Assembly: GCF_029784155.1 (NCBI RefSeq)
Contig: NC_073693.1
Span: forward strand, 145,640,843-145,704,842
DNA from: Uranotaenia lowii
Taxonomy: Eukaryota > Arthropoda > Insecta > Diptera > Culicidae
Direction of reading: 5' to 3'
DNA: 64,000 nucleotides
The notes under the pieces were generated by a model, which did not search any database, was not told where the DNA came from, and was given only the letters and a program-made list of their open reading frames with translations. Position 1 is the first letter of the stretch. Each line of letters begins with the position of its first letter. Positions 11,572 to 23,410 of this stretch are shown here, in pieces. The translations under genes were made by a program, and so were the position numbers.

Positions 11572-11893
11572 TAGATCTTAATTTTAATTTCAAATTAGTT
11601 TGGCACAATTTTCCCGTATGTTTGGATAACGTGCCGCTATTAAGCCTACCCCCATTCTGAAGTTTTGTATTGTTTCATTCTGAAAACTTCAAGTTTGTAA
11701 ATTTTATGGAAAAAATAAAGACCGTAATCCAAATAAATTATTAATTATCTTCAACTTCCATGTTAAGTAACGATGGTAATTGGTAGAGTTTAATAGTTTT
11801 TATTATCAAAATTTGTAATTTTACCCAAAAGCTTGTGGGTTTTTGAAACAACTCTACCCAATTTGATGCATTTTTCATAAGCTGTAATGAATA

Positions 11894-12806
11894 TGGGAGA
11901 GTGGGGAATCATGGGCCACTTTTTTTTCGTTGTTCCATAACTTCTTAATTATAAAAGATAAAATGAAAATAAACAATGTTATGGTTTTCCACATTTTCAA
12001 GGTATCATAAGGTAATTTTTCATAATTTTTTATAAGTTATTTTCCCCAAATTCTGACTGTTTGAAAAAAAGCTATATTTTTTGGATTTTGAAAAATGGTG
12101 GGGAATCGTGGGCCACCAAATCCAAATTGACCAAATAACATGCAAAGTTTATGAGTTGACCCAAAACTGTGATTTCCTAATTCATTCCGTTATTTAAAAG
12201 CGATTTCAGATGATGAAATAAAAAAGAGAGCTGTGTATGACCACATAGATTCCAAAACCTGGCTCGCGAACGTTTTGGCAAATTTTTTATAAAGGATGGA
12301 CAAAATATTTTTCATAACTCTTCATTTGGCATAAGAAAACTTTACAGATAGGAAAAACGTATTTTAAGTTCTGCATGTGTATAAAAACATAAAAATATAG
12401 GTGGTTTAAGATGTGTGGCCCACGATTCCCCACAAGCTATGATTTGCAAATTGGTTGCGTTTGTGTGACATATTGATGTATCATCAAAAATTCCTTTTCC
12501 ACGTGAAAGATCATGACAAAACTAAGATCATAAGCGTATGAGCATATTTTTGTTATGCACTTTAGGTTCCCCATCGATGAAATTAGGGTGTGTTTTTTTA
12601 ATTATGTAAGTAAATTTTTATAACTTTTTTTTGGTTGATAAATAAAAGAAGCATATGATGCGTATTTCAGTCAACAACATATAGAAGTATATGCTCACAC
12701 AAAGCGACGACGATGACAGTTGGTTTGAGATTTTGATCTCAACACACATTTGAGATATTAAAAGTGGCCCACGTTTCCCCATGGCCCACGATACCCCACT
12801 CTCCCC
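11894..12806. mobile_element. 913-bp MITE with GGGAGAGTGGGG ends and TA duplication
   Basis: The left end TA-tGGGAGAGTGGGGAAT mirrors the right end CCCCACTCTCCCc-TA. The motif 'GGGGAATCGTGGGCCAC' recurs near both ends and again inverted around 12418-12435. Part of the same family, reverse-oriented, lies at 62228-62430. It has no coding capacity. Confidence 0.75.
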
Positions 12807-13743
12807 TACTAAATCATTACTAAACACAGTTATACTATGAAGGAAATTATGTGCAGGTTATTTAAAAAGCAAAGTAATGGGTAAGTTAAAATGTTCATGG
12901 CATTTTTTTTTCTTTTTTTTCTCTCCTCTTATTGACCATTTATTTATTTTTTTTCGTCAATATTCTTGCCTCACAATCTTAAATCTGTGATTTTCTATGC
13001 ATTATTTATTTTTTTCTATGTATCGGTTTTTTTGCTTTGCATCATTTATTTTATCTATACATAATTGTTTTTTCTCTCTTCTCCAGGTTACAGAAAATTG
13101 GTAAATCATTAATTGTTGAAAGCTTCTAATTCTTTTTTTTAATCGTATCATTTTTTTAGCTTCCGTTATTTTTTGGTAATCAAAATCGTAATATGTTCAA
13201 AATTTATTGTTTATAGTAAGGAGTACGTGAGCTTGTCAGTTACAAACTAAAGTTCAGGTTAAGGATATGGGATCATAAAGTTAATTGTTATCAAGTCAGA
13301 GTTGGGGGTGAGAACAACGAGGTAAGCAAAGTGTAGTTGGTTGAAAGGTAAGATGGAAAAGTATGTACAAATGTGTAACTTTTTATTCATTTTATATTCA
13401 AAATAGCTTAACTCTATTCTTGGGGATTAGAGGGGGTAGGAAAGGGCATCAAACGAGCGGAAAACTGATATACAATGGATTGTGGGTTTAAGCCAGCCGG
13501 AGTATCTCGGCAAATTTGGAATCATGAATAGACTACTTAGGTATCTTTTCAGAATTCTTTATTTGTTTCGAACAGTTTGAAGGGAGCGAGATGAGTCAAA
13601 CCTATCCCAAGCCAGTGGTAACGGACCCCTTGGTTGTGCTGCAAATATTGTTGATGAGTTAAGTATGAACAATATTTGAATGTGCGATCGAGACTTCCCG
13701 TACCGACTCGGGTCGAAAGACCCACCAGCCACTGGTGGGTCAA

Positions 13744-13770
13744 ACATACATACATACATACATACATACA
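13744..13770. repeat. (CATA)n microsatellite, tail of the 9827-13767 insertion
   Basis: Six to seven uninterrupted CATA units, followed at once by the second copy of the 25-bp direct repeat. Confidence 0.9.
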
Positions 13771-13792
13771 TATTCGATATCATATTTGATTA

Positions 13793-14260
13793 AATCATTT
13801 TTTGTTTAGAAGACGCATAGAGCCTTCTTTTCCCCTAGAATGAGTTAATTAATGTTTATGTCTGAATCTTAGCATATGAGCAGAGCTTTTTATGCTGTTT
13901 AGATCTATTTATGAGCCTTTCGGAAAGGCATATTCATGTTACGTGGGGAAAGTTTTCAATATATTGTTTTTATTCCCATTTTGATTTTTTTTTCAGCCTA
14001 TCTTAGTTACTCCATATTTTTACTGCTACTGTGTGTTTTTTGCATGGCACAATCATAGTTAGTGGAGCAAAATTGGATTACCTGCGTAACCATCATTCAA
14101 GCGAAGGTTTTTAAATGGACTTTTTTTTGTTTCTAAACCTAAGTTATTCAAAAGATTTATTACTCCGCGCGAATCACGCGCCTTTAAAAATATCACAAGG
14201 AATACATATTTTATCTCTGGAGCCACCAGTGTTATTTAAAACGGTTAGAAAAAGATTAAA
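13793..14260. other. AT-rich DNA, nothing assigned
   Basis: No element ends or credible coding frame. The 71-codon frame at 14115-14330 has no recognisable motif. Confidence 0.3.
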
Positions 14261-14267
14261 CTGTTTT

Positions 14268-14335
14268 ACAGGATGGCCACAACTTTTTCATTTGGAAATT
14301 CCCGGTTTTTCCCGATTTTCCCGGTCATAAATTCA
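14268..14335. repeat. short TTCCCGG-rich repeat fragment
   Basis: AGGATGGCCACAACTTTTTC is followed by closely spaced TTCCCGGTTTTTCCCG blocks. Similar blocks occur at 41960-42055 and 61340-61375. They look like end fragments of one dispersed family resembling the GGTTGCC elements. Confidence 0.35.
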
Positions 14336-15404
14336 AGGTATGTTCAAAGCTTTGATTATCTAATTTCGTCAAAAAATATCAAAATTTTCAACTCATTTCA
14401 TTGATTTTGCTGCTTTATCACACTCATATCATTGAAAATTTAAAGAAACTCGATTCTATTTTATGGCTTTATTCACACTTTTTAAAATTGATTAAGAAAA
14501 CATCCTTCACAAAAAAGTTATGTGTACGAAAAAGCTGGGGTTAACGAAACTTTAATGAATGTATGAAAGATTTTTAAAGGATGTGTTTAAGTTATGCTCA
14601 CAAAAAAAATTAAAAATGGTGCATAGAACAGGACTTTTCAACGAATCAGTCGTCATTATGGCCCAGGCCATTTTAATTGTTATTTATATATACAGCAATG
14701 TTACAAGACGCGGTCACGACACCAATGATCAACGATGATGATGACAACTATACAAATCTAACGTAACATTTCAAAAGGGCGAAACTGTCAAATGTAAACA
14801 AATCGAGTTAACGGTCATTCCGGATGTACGCGGTTGCACTTTACCTAATAAATGCGTTTTCATTTTTAAAACGCTTTTATCTTTCAAAAAATTGATAAAA
14901 TTCAATTGGGCGAAAATTCATGTTGATGCATTTTCGTTGGAACGTGAAGTTACGCCTATTCAAAATGGGGTTAATTTTTCCAATCGTGTAGGGCCAATAG
15001 GCGTAACTGAGTTGACCGTGTGTGACAAAACGGCCTAATTAGTTTTTGCGTGTAGGACCAAAGGGCTTAACTTCAAAACCAAAACCAAAACAGCCGATCA
15101 ACTGGGCGAAACTTGCAGGCGTCACCTGAATCGAAAACAAAAAACGGCGAAACTCGAAAATATCTGAAATTAAGTGAAAAAAGTTAAAGTTCTTGGTAAC
15201 CAACGAACAATGAGTGAATATAATGCACTTTTTTTTTTTTAAATTTTGTTGAACAAAAAGTGGTCGATTTTTTTAAATAGGATTTTATTAGATGTTCCAA
15301 AATTTCAAACGCGTTTTTCTCGATTCGAGGTAACTGCTAGTTTCGCCCAAGAAATCGCTTACTCAACCATATGTTTTCAGATTTTTATCGCCGTCATAAC
15401 TATG

Positions 15405-15770
15405 TTATAAGATTTTAATGGCATTTTGGCGAGATGAACTCTAGAAGAATGAAATCGAAAAGATAGGAAATGATAGGTGGATAGTTAAAGCTAGGGCGCT
15501 TTGGAGAAGAAATATTGAAAGTTGGTTTTGAAAACGTAAGTCTAGGGCATGTGGGAGAAAGCTTAAACTAATCGGTTGAATCTTTGCTCGGCAACGGTAA
15601 ATTCTGTATGGGAGGCGAAGCAATCGCAGCTCGCATACAGAATCAACCCGATGGATTAGATGTGTACCAACACACCTAATCGAGCCATTATCGAGCCACC
15701 TATCATTTCCTATCTTTCGATTTCATTCTTCTAGAGTTCATCTCGCCGAAATGCCATTAAAATATTATAA
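15405..15770. mobile_element. 366-bp foldback MITE
   Basis: Arms of about 75 bp (15405-15480 and 15697-15770) are close reverse complements, beginning TTATAAGATTTTAATGGC on the left and ending in its mirror. Related strings CTTACTCAACCATATG (before) and CTTATTCAACCATAGA (after) flank it and could be a diverged duplication of the target, which is the arm of the tRNA-like foldback that follows. Confidence 0.65.
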
Positions 15771-16056
15771 CTTATTCAACCATAGAGAACAGCTATAATA
15801 TGTGAATAACATCATTGTTTCGTGTTCAGGCACTCAAATAGTCTATTGCCTAATTGGATGAAACTTGAAAAAGAAGATAAAAACGTTTAAAATGCATTTG
15901 TAATTTTTTGCTGAAAGCTGAAAATCAGTCACTGCAGGAGCATAATGAGAACCCCCCTGGGGAAGTATAAGCATCATTAATCAAGGCAAGATGAGCGTTT
16001 TCTGCCGGGGAATCTAGCAACGAACTCGACTCGATGAAGTCAACTGAATAATTGAG

Positions 16057-16129
16057 ATGTCGTTGGTAAGGTGTCGGAGAGGTAATCAGTAGACTCGAGT
16101 TCGATTCCTGGTCAAGGTGACTTTTTTTT
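16057..16129 (+). other. tRNA-like Pol III module, left arm
   Basis: An AGTTCGATTCC box-B-like sequence lies at 16098-16108, with a weaker box-A-like TTGGTAAGGTG about 35 bases upstream. A run of eight T at 16122-16129 could end Pol III transcription. It is a tRNA-derived relic and not a gene: no cloverleaf with a paired acceptor stem can be drawn. Confidence 0.5.
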
Positions 16130-16337
16130 CATTTATCACTCATGATCGATGCAATTTGCACTAAACGGTGAGGCGTAGATTCATCAATCAAAGCAATAGC
16201 AAAATGATCTAGGTCTGTTTGTAGAATTCAAACAATTAACACATTATCATACATTATGTTACTGGTGTTTTGTTTGATGGATGATGCTACTAGCCGTATA
16301 ATGTAACAATCAAAAAAATCAATCATGAATGGTATGT

Positions 16338-16417
16338 AAAAAAAATCCCCTCGAACAGGAATCGAACTCGAGCCTACTGATAACCTCTCCGACACCTTAC
16401 CAATAGGCCAAATCGTC
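16338..16417 (-). other. tRNA-like Pol III module, right arm
   Basis: On the minus strand, TGGCCTATTGG (box A, 2 bases off consensus at most) and AGTTCGATTCC (box B) are spaced about 45 bases apart in a 72-nt tRNA-sized unit, followed by eight T (plus-strand A run 16338-16345). The acceptor ends do not pair, so it is not a working tRNA. It points towards the left-arm module, so the two read convergently into the loop. Confidence 0.55.
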
Positions 16418-16910
16418 AGATGAAACAAGTCAAGCTGTAGCTCTATTATTCAGTTGACTTCATCTAGTGAAATTCGCTGCTTGATTATACGGCAGAAAAT
16501 GCTCATCTTGCCCTGATTGATAGTGCTCTGTTCGTCCCAGGTTAACAAATAAAAGTAAAAACGCGTTTTAAAACTGATTAAAGTGAAAAATCAATAATTT
16601 TATGATGGTGAAAATTGAGAAACAATGTGCAAACCATGTTGCAGTGCGTACATTTCAGATCAAGATGATTTAAAGATCATAAAAGCTTATTTGGTGGTGC
16701 TCAAAAATTTTAATATTTTCATCACTTGAGAACCTAGCTGGTAATTATTTAATATTTCTGTAAAGATGAAAAGGATGTTTCTTTTTTGGTGAAAATTTAA
16801 TACTATAGGTAGTACGAAACAAATCCCCTGAAAATTTGTTTAAAAAAATACGTACAATAAAAGGAGTGCTTATTATGCCCTGGTTGCTCGTTTTGCCCTT
16901 ATCTCCCCTA

Positions 16911-17440
16911 TGTTACTCATGAAAAATAACAAGGTTCATTTTGATTCCAATAATCTTTCTGTTTCTAAGAACTTAATTAGTTTTTATGAACCTTTCATGT
17001 AATAAATGATGAAAAACCTTGTTTGCTAGAATAAAAATCTAGAAAAACATCGTAAGAAGCCATAGTTTAATGTATTTTTGGAAAAGATTGGCATGGGTCA
17101 TCTTACCCCGCGGGTGCGTCTTGTACAGTTTACCCCTACATGCAAAACACGGTTGATTCACAGGTTGTGCAGAATCTCATGGCCGGGGTTAAGGCGAAGG
17201 TGCGGGCATTTGCGTATGGACTGTAAATAAAGTACGAGTAGAATGGAAAAATGAAATTGAATAGTAATTTTTCAATTCCTGAAAATTGGATGGTAATCGG
17301 ATGAAAACTCGAATTTTGCGAATCAATTTTGTATGTGACCATTTCATCATAGACACCCTTTATTAAATATTTAGATTGAATGTCAGTTTTTTTTTTCTAA
17401 CACCCAAAAGAATTATCAAGTGAATCGTTAAAGAATCAAA
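16911..17440. other. AT-rich DNA, nothing assigned
   Basis: No repeat partner, element end or credible gene seen. Confidence 0.25.
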
Positions 17441-18290
17441 ACGTTTCTTAATGTCTCACCGCCACAGTTTCCCACAGCCACACGTCAGTGCTGCACCAAC
17501 TTGGAGTGTCTTGACTTTTCGCAACGGATGCTCATCGGAACATCGCGAAAAGGGAACAGCTGCAAAAACAAACAAATCCTGACGACCGAAAATTGTTTCC
17601 GGCAGGCAGCATCAGCCGCATCCTGGTGTGGGATCGGGTAGCATGTGCTTCCGTAATCGTAATCCTTCCCTGTTGTGTTTGTTTTCCTTTCATTTCGTTG
17701 TCACCACGAGGTGGAAGTGTTGCCAATTTGTCGGTGGAGTTATTGCGCAAACTCACCATCCCACCATATGGTTTTTCCGAAGATTTGTTTCCAGTGGCTT
17801 CGGGTCCAAATTTTACTCCTCAAAGGATGCGGAAATGGTTGAAACAGAGGATTCACACCGTGTGTTTGCCATCTGCTGGCTGTTGTGGGGTAGGTCTAAA
17901 CAGTTCGGCGGGAGATTTCAACATTAACGGACGGATTTGTTCCTCGGCTGCGTCGGTGGTTGGTGTGAATTGTTTTCTTTTTTTTTTATTGCTACTGGAT
18001 ATTTCCTCCAGTAACTTTCTGTGTCGCTCGAAACTTGGCACCATTCTGCGGACTGGCTGTTTTGGGTGGTGGTGTGGGAATCCACGTGTTGTGTGATGAT
18101 TGGGTCAGGAGTGGAGTGGGGGGATGATTTGGATGGGAAAAGTGCTGTCTTGAAAAGCCTATTTGCAGTGATGTGCCTGTGAATTGAATTTCAATGTAAG
18201 GTGGGTTTCCTAATCGATTCGAGTGGAAACGAAAATTCGCTACAACATTCGGTGCGTCGTACGTTGGGATGTTTGGGAACGTAATGAGGA
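17440..18290. other. GC-richer non-repetitive island
   Basis: Composition is clearly more balanced than its neighbours and no repeat structure is visible. Frames of 167 codons (17593-18096) and 99 codons (17628-17927) overlap here on the same strand. Neither has a recognisable domain, and long chance frames are expected at this composition. It could be host exon, UTR or regulatory DNA. Confidence 0.25.
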
Positions 18291-19765
18291 GAACAAAAAA
18301 ATCTGGAAAGCGGAAATGATAAAATCATAAAATATGGATACTAAATTGGATAATCTCAAATCTCTTCTGTGATGGCTCGTAGGTCAGTTTGACGAATTGC
18401 GATTTTGTAGTTCGTTGCGTATGGACGTTGTAAGATTATAAAAAATCCCTTGATATAGACACTTATGATAAAGATTCCCCATGTAACTCCATGAACTGTA
18501 ACTATCGTGCTATAAAAGATTAGAATAAATCAATTTAATAAAAGTTTATTCAATTTAATATGAGTTGATATTTGAAAACATGCTTTTTGAGAATATCTCA
18601 AATAGTTATAATATTCATTGAAAACGTGATACATATTTGTTTAAACTCTCAAATATGGTTCAGCCCCGTTTGAGACAGCATTATACGTAAAAATTCAAAT
18701 AAGTGTAATATTCTTAGCACATTGACATGACAGTTGATCATTGGTAGCAGAACTTTGAACTCATTGGCTAATCATAACTAGTAGAAAATGCAAATGCATG
18801 TTATTTACGACTAATGTTCTTCTTTGCTTGATTTCAATGCTTCTCTATAAGTATCCATCATCTTTGTAAATATGATAATTTTCAGGTACGAAATTTATTA
18901 AGCAAATTCAAAGCTATGTGGCTGTTGTAACGAAATTTATCAAAATCCACGTAAGGTCCGTCGGTAAACAACAAGCATTCAATACCTCACAAAATGTTAA
19001 AAAGTTAAGACAGTGCTAAAAGATTGCATTATTTTTAAATTGTTTTCAACGCTAGTAGTATAAAAGTGGTGAAATTTAATCATAAATTTTACCCATTTCA
19101 TGAATAGAAAAATAAAACAGTAAAAAAAAAATCTACAAATTAAATTGAATTTAATTTGAACAAGTCTCGCGACATCCTGACATCAAGACCACCTCAGCGC
19201 TTTCGCGAAATAAACTTTTTTGCAGCTGAAAGTTCAATTTAATGTGATGCATCAACAATTTAGAACAAATAAGAAAATTTGTCAACTTGGCTTGAATGCA
19301 AGAAGGTGCTTTCTGACAAACCGAAAAAGACTTCACAGATTAATTTGGCGTCTTGGAATATGTTTTTCAAAAAACAGCTCAATGAACGAGAAATCTGTAT
19401 TTTTTTTTAATTTGTGGAATAAATTAAGTTTCTCTTATCACTCAGTTTTATTTATTAGCTGGTGAATAATACACATTTATATTAACAGGACCTCTAATAG
19501 ACTAGTCAGAACCGGGTCAAAAAGGTACCAAACAGTTTAAGTTTCCTTTTGAGCCCAATAACAATTGTGCAATTTTTAGTGGCACTAAGATTGGCAATAG
19601 GTCATAGCGAAAAGAATCAAAGTTTGCATGGGAATTCGTATGGAAAAAGTAAATTTCTTGTTCAAAAATCTTACAACCTCTATGTTACACTGCATTGCTG
19701 CAGCTGAAGATTGAGAGAACAACTTTGCTGAAGATCGTCAACCTCTAAAATGTGTCCATCCAAAG
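18290..19765. other. AT-rich DNA, nothing assigned
   Basis: No repeat partner, element end or credible coding frame was recognised. Confidence 0.25.
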
Positions 19766-19769
19766 TAAT

Positions 19770-19943
19770 GACAATTTCAAAATTGAATAATTTAATTTGA
19801 TTTTTTTTTTTTCATATCCTTTCAAATGGCCGCCTCCTGCACTGCATGTTGGGTAAATGCCATCCTACCCAACATGCAGTGCAAGATGGCACCCAGTAAG
19901 TGATAAAAATCAAATTTAATTATTCAATTTTGAAATCGTGTTT
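19770..19943. repeat. 174-bp hairpin (foldback with a 10-nt loop)
   Basis: The inner stem is a perfect 18-bp pair, 19838-19855 with 19866-19883, around a 10-nt loop. Outer arms (TTCAAAATTGAATAATTTAA and its near mirror) continue the pairing to about 19771 and 19942 with mismatches. It is probably a small MITE or the core of one. Confidence 0.75.
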
Positions 19944-20075
19944 TTTGAATCTTTTATTCACTTTTTATCTACTTTTTCAAGTTTTAGCCGGTAAGGAAAT
20001 AGACTTTTTTGGTATCTGAACACGAAACAATGAAGTTACTCACAAATTATAACTGTTTTCTTAGGTGACCATTAT
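19944..20075 (+). repeat. fragment of the tRNA-foldback element's outer flank (copy 4)
   Basis: The order 'tttttatctactttttcaag', 'acacgaaacaatgaagtta' and 'taggtgaccattatgccc' matches 63745-63860 of the fuller copy. Confidence 0.5.
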
Positions 20076-20079
20076 GCCC

Positions 20080-21540
20080 ATTTTGTAAAAAATTTTAAAA
20101 CAAAGTTCATTTTCCAACAAAACCATTTATATTGAGTTTCATTGAGAAAGCTTTCTCATTTTCGTTTTTAATGTAGCCTTATTATTAATCTCAAATAGCG
20201 ACTTTGTTAGAAAAAACGCAACTCACAAAATGAATCTGAAGGTTGCGATAAAATGTTTTGAAATATCAGTTCATATCCATTTAAATTACCTGTCAGGTAA
20301 AACTTTGACAACGTCTAAAGTTCTTTGAGGTTGTATAATTACTTTATAACTTTGTAAGTAAAATAAATAATTGCTTTATCAAAAAATGAATATTCTTCCA
20401 TCTTGAGAAATTTTAAGAGACTATTAGATTGGTTGAAAATTTTCTTTTAGAAATTCTTTTCATGCAAACTTAATTTAAGTAATTAGTCGTCAATATTGGT
20501 CATACAGGCCAAACCCAATTCCACGTTTACCTCGATTTTTTTTTAACGGCTAATGAAATCCAAATCCTTTAATTACAATTTCCCAGCGTTCGGCACACAA
20601 GCGCTATTCCGCCAATCGCTAATTTGTTCGCTATTTTTTATAGCGGTTTAATATTGCCATTAAATTTTGATTAAGCTACATTGGGTGTCATTCTGACTTC
20701 AACATAAGCTGCATACGAAAATTGTCACTTCAAATGCAATATGGGGCAGTTCCATACAAGGAGGCGGCGAAAAGTTATATTAGGTGTTTGGGGCTATTTT
20801 GTAATTTTTGAAAATTTTGTATGAAAATTACTCATTTAACTAACTTAAAATAAATTCATACAAAACAATTTTATAAACAACTTTTAAAATAGGATAATTG
20901 GTGTTATTTTTGACCCTATTTTTTATTTTTTATTTCTTTTGAAAACCGGGATTTGGACTAATTGATCAATAAATGATAAATTTCAATACTACATTTCATG
21001 AAACTTTAGAAAAAAATGTGTGAAACGAATGATCAATCATGAGTTACATTTTTTTTCGACAAACCAACCTCAACTTTGTTGAAATTATACTCATTAATGG
21101 GTAAAAAGTACCCATTTGCATGATATTTTCAGCTTTTTTTTGGCTATAACTCAAAAAAAAAACGGTGCTTTAAGGTGCCTGGAATCTTTCATTGTATTTT
21201 AGGGAACTTAAACTAGATCTTGATAGTGAAAAGAGTATGGAGAAATGCGGGGATTTGTGTTGGTAAGGCTTTAAAGTTTTGACTTTTGAAAAAAATAATT
21301 ATTTACCCATTTTTATCATATATCAACTTAGTGTGTAAAAATTTTGAATGGTTTAAATGATAGCTTTTAAAATAAGCTTTCAGATGGTGTACTTTAAATT
21401 TAAGAAAAAAATGTATTCAATAGAAATATATGTGATTTGAATTTTTTTCTTCATCATATAAATATTTCAATTTTTCAAAGTCTGATGTCTGTGGTGCGTT
21501 CAGTATCCAAGATAATGAGTTGAAAAACTGGAAATATCTT
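20080..21540. other. AT-rich DNA, nothing assigned
   Basis: No repeat partner, element end or credible coding frame was recognised. Confidence 0.25.
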
Positions 21541-21584
21541 AGTCAAATATGGGGTTGGTAAATCAGTTGACATTATCGAGTTGA

Positions 21585-22045
21585 ATTCGCTGCTAGATTC
21601 TATTGCAGAAAATGATCAGCGTGTCCCGATTAATGGTGTTTATACTGCCCCAGTGGGGTTTCTCATTATGCCCATACATTAACTGATTTTCAGCATTTAG
21701 AAAAAAAATTCAAATGCATTTTTAAACGTTTTTATCTACTGTTCAATTTAAGCCTGTTAGGAAAAAGGCTTTTTTAGAGTATGACCACGAAACAATGAAG
21801 TAACCCACATATTTCTATGTTTCTATGTCTATGTGCTGTTTTCTATGTTTTTTTTGTTGGGTCCCTACCACTGCGACCAGTTGTTAGAACTTTTGTGGTT
21901 TGTCCCCTGTTTACTGTTGCTTCTCAAGATAGATCACTCTGATTGATTACAGTAGTGTCACTTTCTTGTTGATCAGCATATGGTTAAATTAGCGTCCTTC
22001 TCAAGGTGGCCATTATGCCTTTTTATCCCCTTCACTCGAATAATT
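21585..22045 (+). mobile_element. half copy of the tRNA-foldback element (copy 2)
   Basis: It matches the right half of the 62866-63872 copy: GAATTCGCTGCTAGATTC, the CTGCCCCAGTGGG block, the 'cacgaaacaatgaagtaa' block, then AAGGTGGCCATTATGCC. The left arm and tRNA-like module are absent. An unmatched segment lies at about 21840-22000. Confidence 0.55.
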
Positions 22046-22059
22046 GTCTTGTCTTATTC

Positions 22060-22680
22060 ATTCCAATTACTATTTTTTCGACTTCATTTTATTAAAAGCA
22101 GAAGTTGGTCATGATTTATTTATTGTGTGGGAGAAAGCTAAATTGATACTTAAATAAGTTGATAAGCTTAAGTAGTTTTAAATGAAAATGTTGAACAAAA
22201 AGTTTTAGCAATTTCGTCACTAATAAACAAACACTCAAATTGTTTCTAAGTAGAATGAAATGAAACATAGGGTGAAATATTAGAAAATTTCAGATAAAAA
22301 GTAGGACGGTAAGGCGAAGGGTAAAAACATGGCATTTTTTACCTACTTTCCGTATTAAAAATTGGCTGTCTTGAATGAGTTCTTCATGAAGCCCTTAAGT
22401 TATTTCTTTTTTGTCTATCGTAGAAATAATGGTCTCCCGACTCCGTTAAACTAATTTGTCTGAGCCGTTTCAAATGAACGAATTGTAAAAAAAAGCCCTT
22501 AAGTTCAAAAAACTCTTGAAGATTGAATTTCATTCATGATTTTATTTTCATTTCTTCGCGAAGGATTGTTGTTTTTAAATCACGATGAAGTCATTAATGA
22601 ATCTAAAGACTATTTATTTTGAAAGACATTCATATCTAAAAAAATATTCAAATGGCAACAGTATTAGGCAAGTTCGTGTC
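22060..22680. other. AT-rich DNA, nothing assigned
   Basis: No repeat partner, element end or credible coding frame was recognised. Confidence 0.25.
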
Positions 22681-23410
22681 CCTCAAGAATCAAATCCCAT
22701 CGAAACTATGTTGAATGGCGAACCTTTAAGAAGATAAAAACATAATTCCGGCAAAAAGACCTGAAAAAATCTGCCGCGAAATTCCAACGGTGAATCGGTG
22801 CCACGCCACGATATGGATAGCGACATATGTATGTCGCTGAAAAATGCTGATGTGGAAAACCCCATTTTGTGCCACCATGTGCGTTTGATTTGGTGGGTGG
22901 CAAGAAGAAAAATTGTTTTTCCACCACACCATCAACAAGGGTGGCACCTTCTGGACGAACGCGACTGAAAAAAGAGAATCGAAATAAAGGAAATGTAAGG
23001 ATGAGTGTAGTAAAAAATATTGGCCCTCATTACCGTTTGTGTTCGCGAAAGTTGGAAGTTGCATCGAATTCATGCAGGGAAAAAAAATCCAAGCTCCGGC
23101 TGTCACAGCTTCTCGAGTGCGTGTAAGTGAGAAGGACTTCAAACCGAAAACCAACCTGCCCCCTCACAACGACGACGTGACGTGATAAATGTTCCGGAAA
23201 AAGGTTTTCGAACGCGGGAGAAGCGTAGTGATGGAGAACCAAGCAAAAAAAAAAGGAAATAAAAACTACCAACGGAAGTGTGTTTTCCACCATTAGTTGG
23301 CGCCATCTATCGGTCTGGTCTGGTGTTGGGTTTGTGAGGGATGCAGCGAGTGAGCCTTCGTGCATTCATGCGGACAGAATGTATGATTCATTGGATTCCT
23401 ACCTACTGTG
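22680..23410. other. GC-richer non-repetitive island
   Basis: A balanced-composition stretch without visible repeats. Several overlapping frames occur on both strands (longest 142 codons, 22726-23154 minus), none with a recognisable motif. Possible host non-coding sequence. Confidence 0.25.

Larger units (their letters stand above)
9827..13767 (+). mobile_element. retroposon-like insertion with CATA tail and 25-bp flanking duplication, carrying two younger foldbacks
   Basis: A 25-bp direct repeat (9802-9826 and 13768-13792, one mismatch) brackets the interval, and the right copy directly follows a (CATA)n run at about 13744-13767. A microsatellite tail abutting one copy of a target duplication is how many non-LTR retroposons insert. 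Removing the foldbacks at 10567-11571 and 11894-12806 leaves about 2.0 kb. No RT or endonuclease motif is visible in that remainder, so this is either a 5'-truncated LINE with a long 3' region or a non-autonomous element. The last 200 bp (13560-13743) are GC-richer. Confidence 0.5.
15771..16908 (-). mobile_element. foldback element carrying two tRNA-like modules (copy 1, one end missing)
   Basis: Inner arms 15976-16110 and 16346-16524 are reverse complements and include the shared GATGAGCGTTTTCTGCCG-type block. The outer flanks differ from one another but match, inverted, the flanks of the copy at 62866-63872. The right end is ATCTCCCC followed by TA (16909-16910). The matching left end is not found and was probably lost where the 15405-15770 foldback lies. 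Confidence 0.65.

Noticed and set aside
14777..15348. Possible MITE bounded by GGGCGAAACT and AGTTTCGCCC
   Set aside because: Only 10 bp of mirrored ends, with no target duplication or second copy in the window; too weak to list.
16346..16417. Functional tRNA gene
   Set aside because: Box A and B are good, but the acceptor ends do not pair and the unit lies inside a transposon arm. Called tRNA-like only.
17593..18096. 167-codon plus-strand open frame
   Set aside because: It lies in a GC-richer island where chance frames are longer, overlaps other open frames, and shows no motif or family resemblance. Kept only as part of the island.
22726..23154. 142-codon minus-strand frame
   Set aside because: Three other frames overlap it on both strands; no domain or codon pattern supports it.
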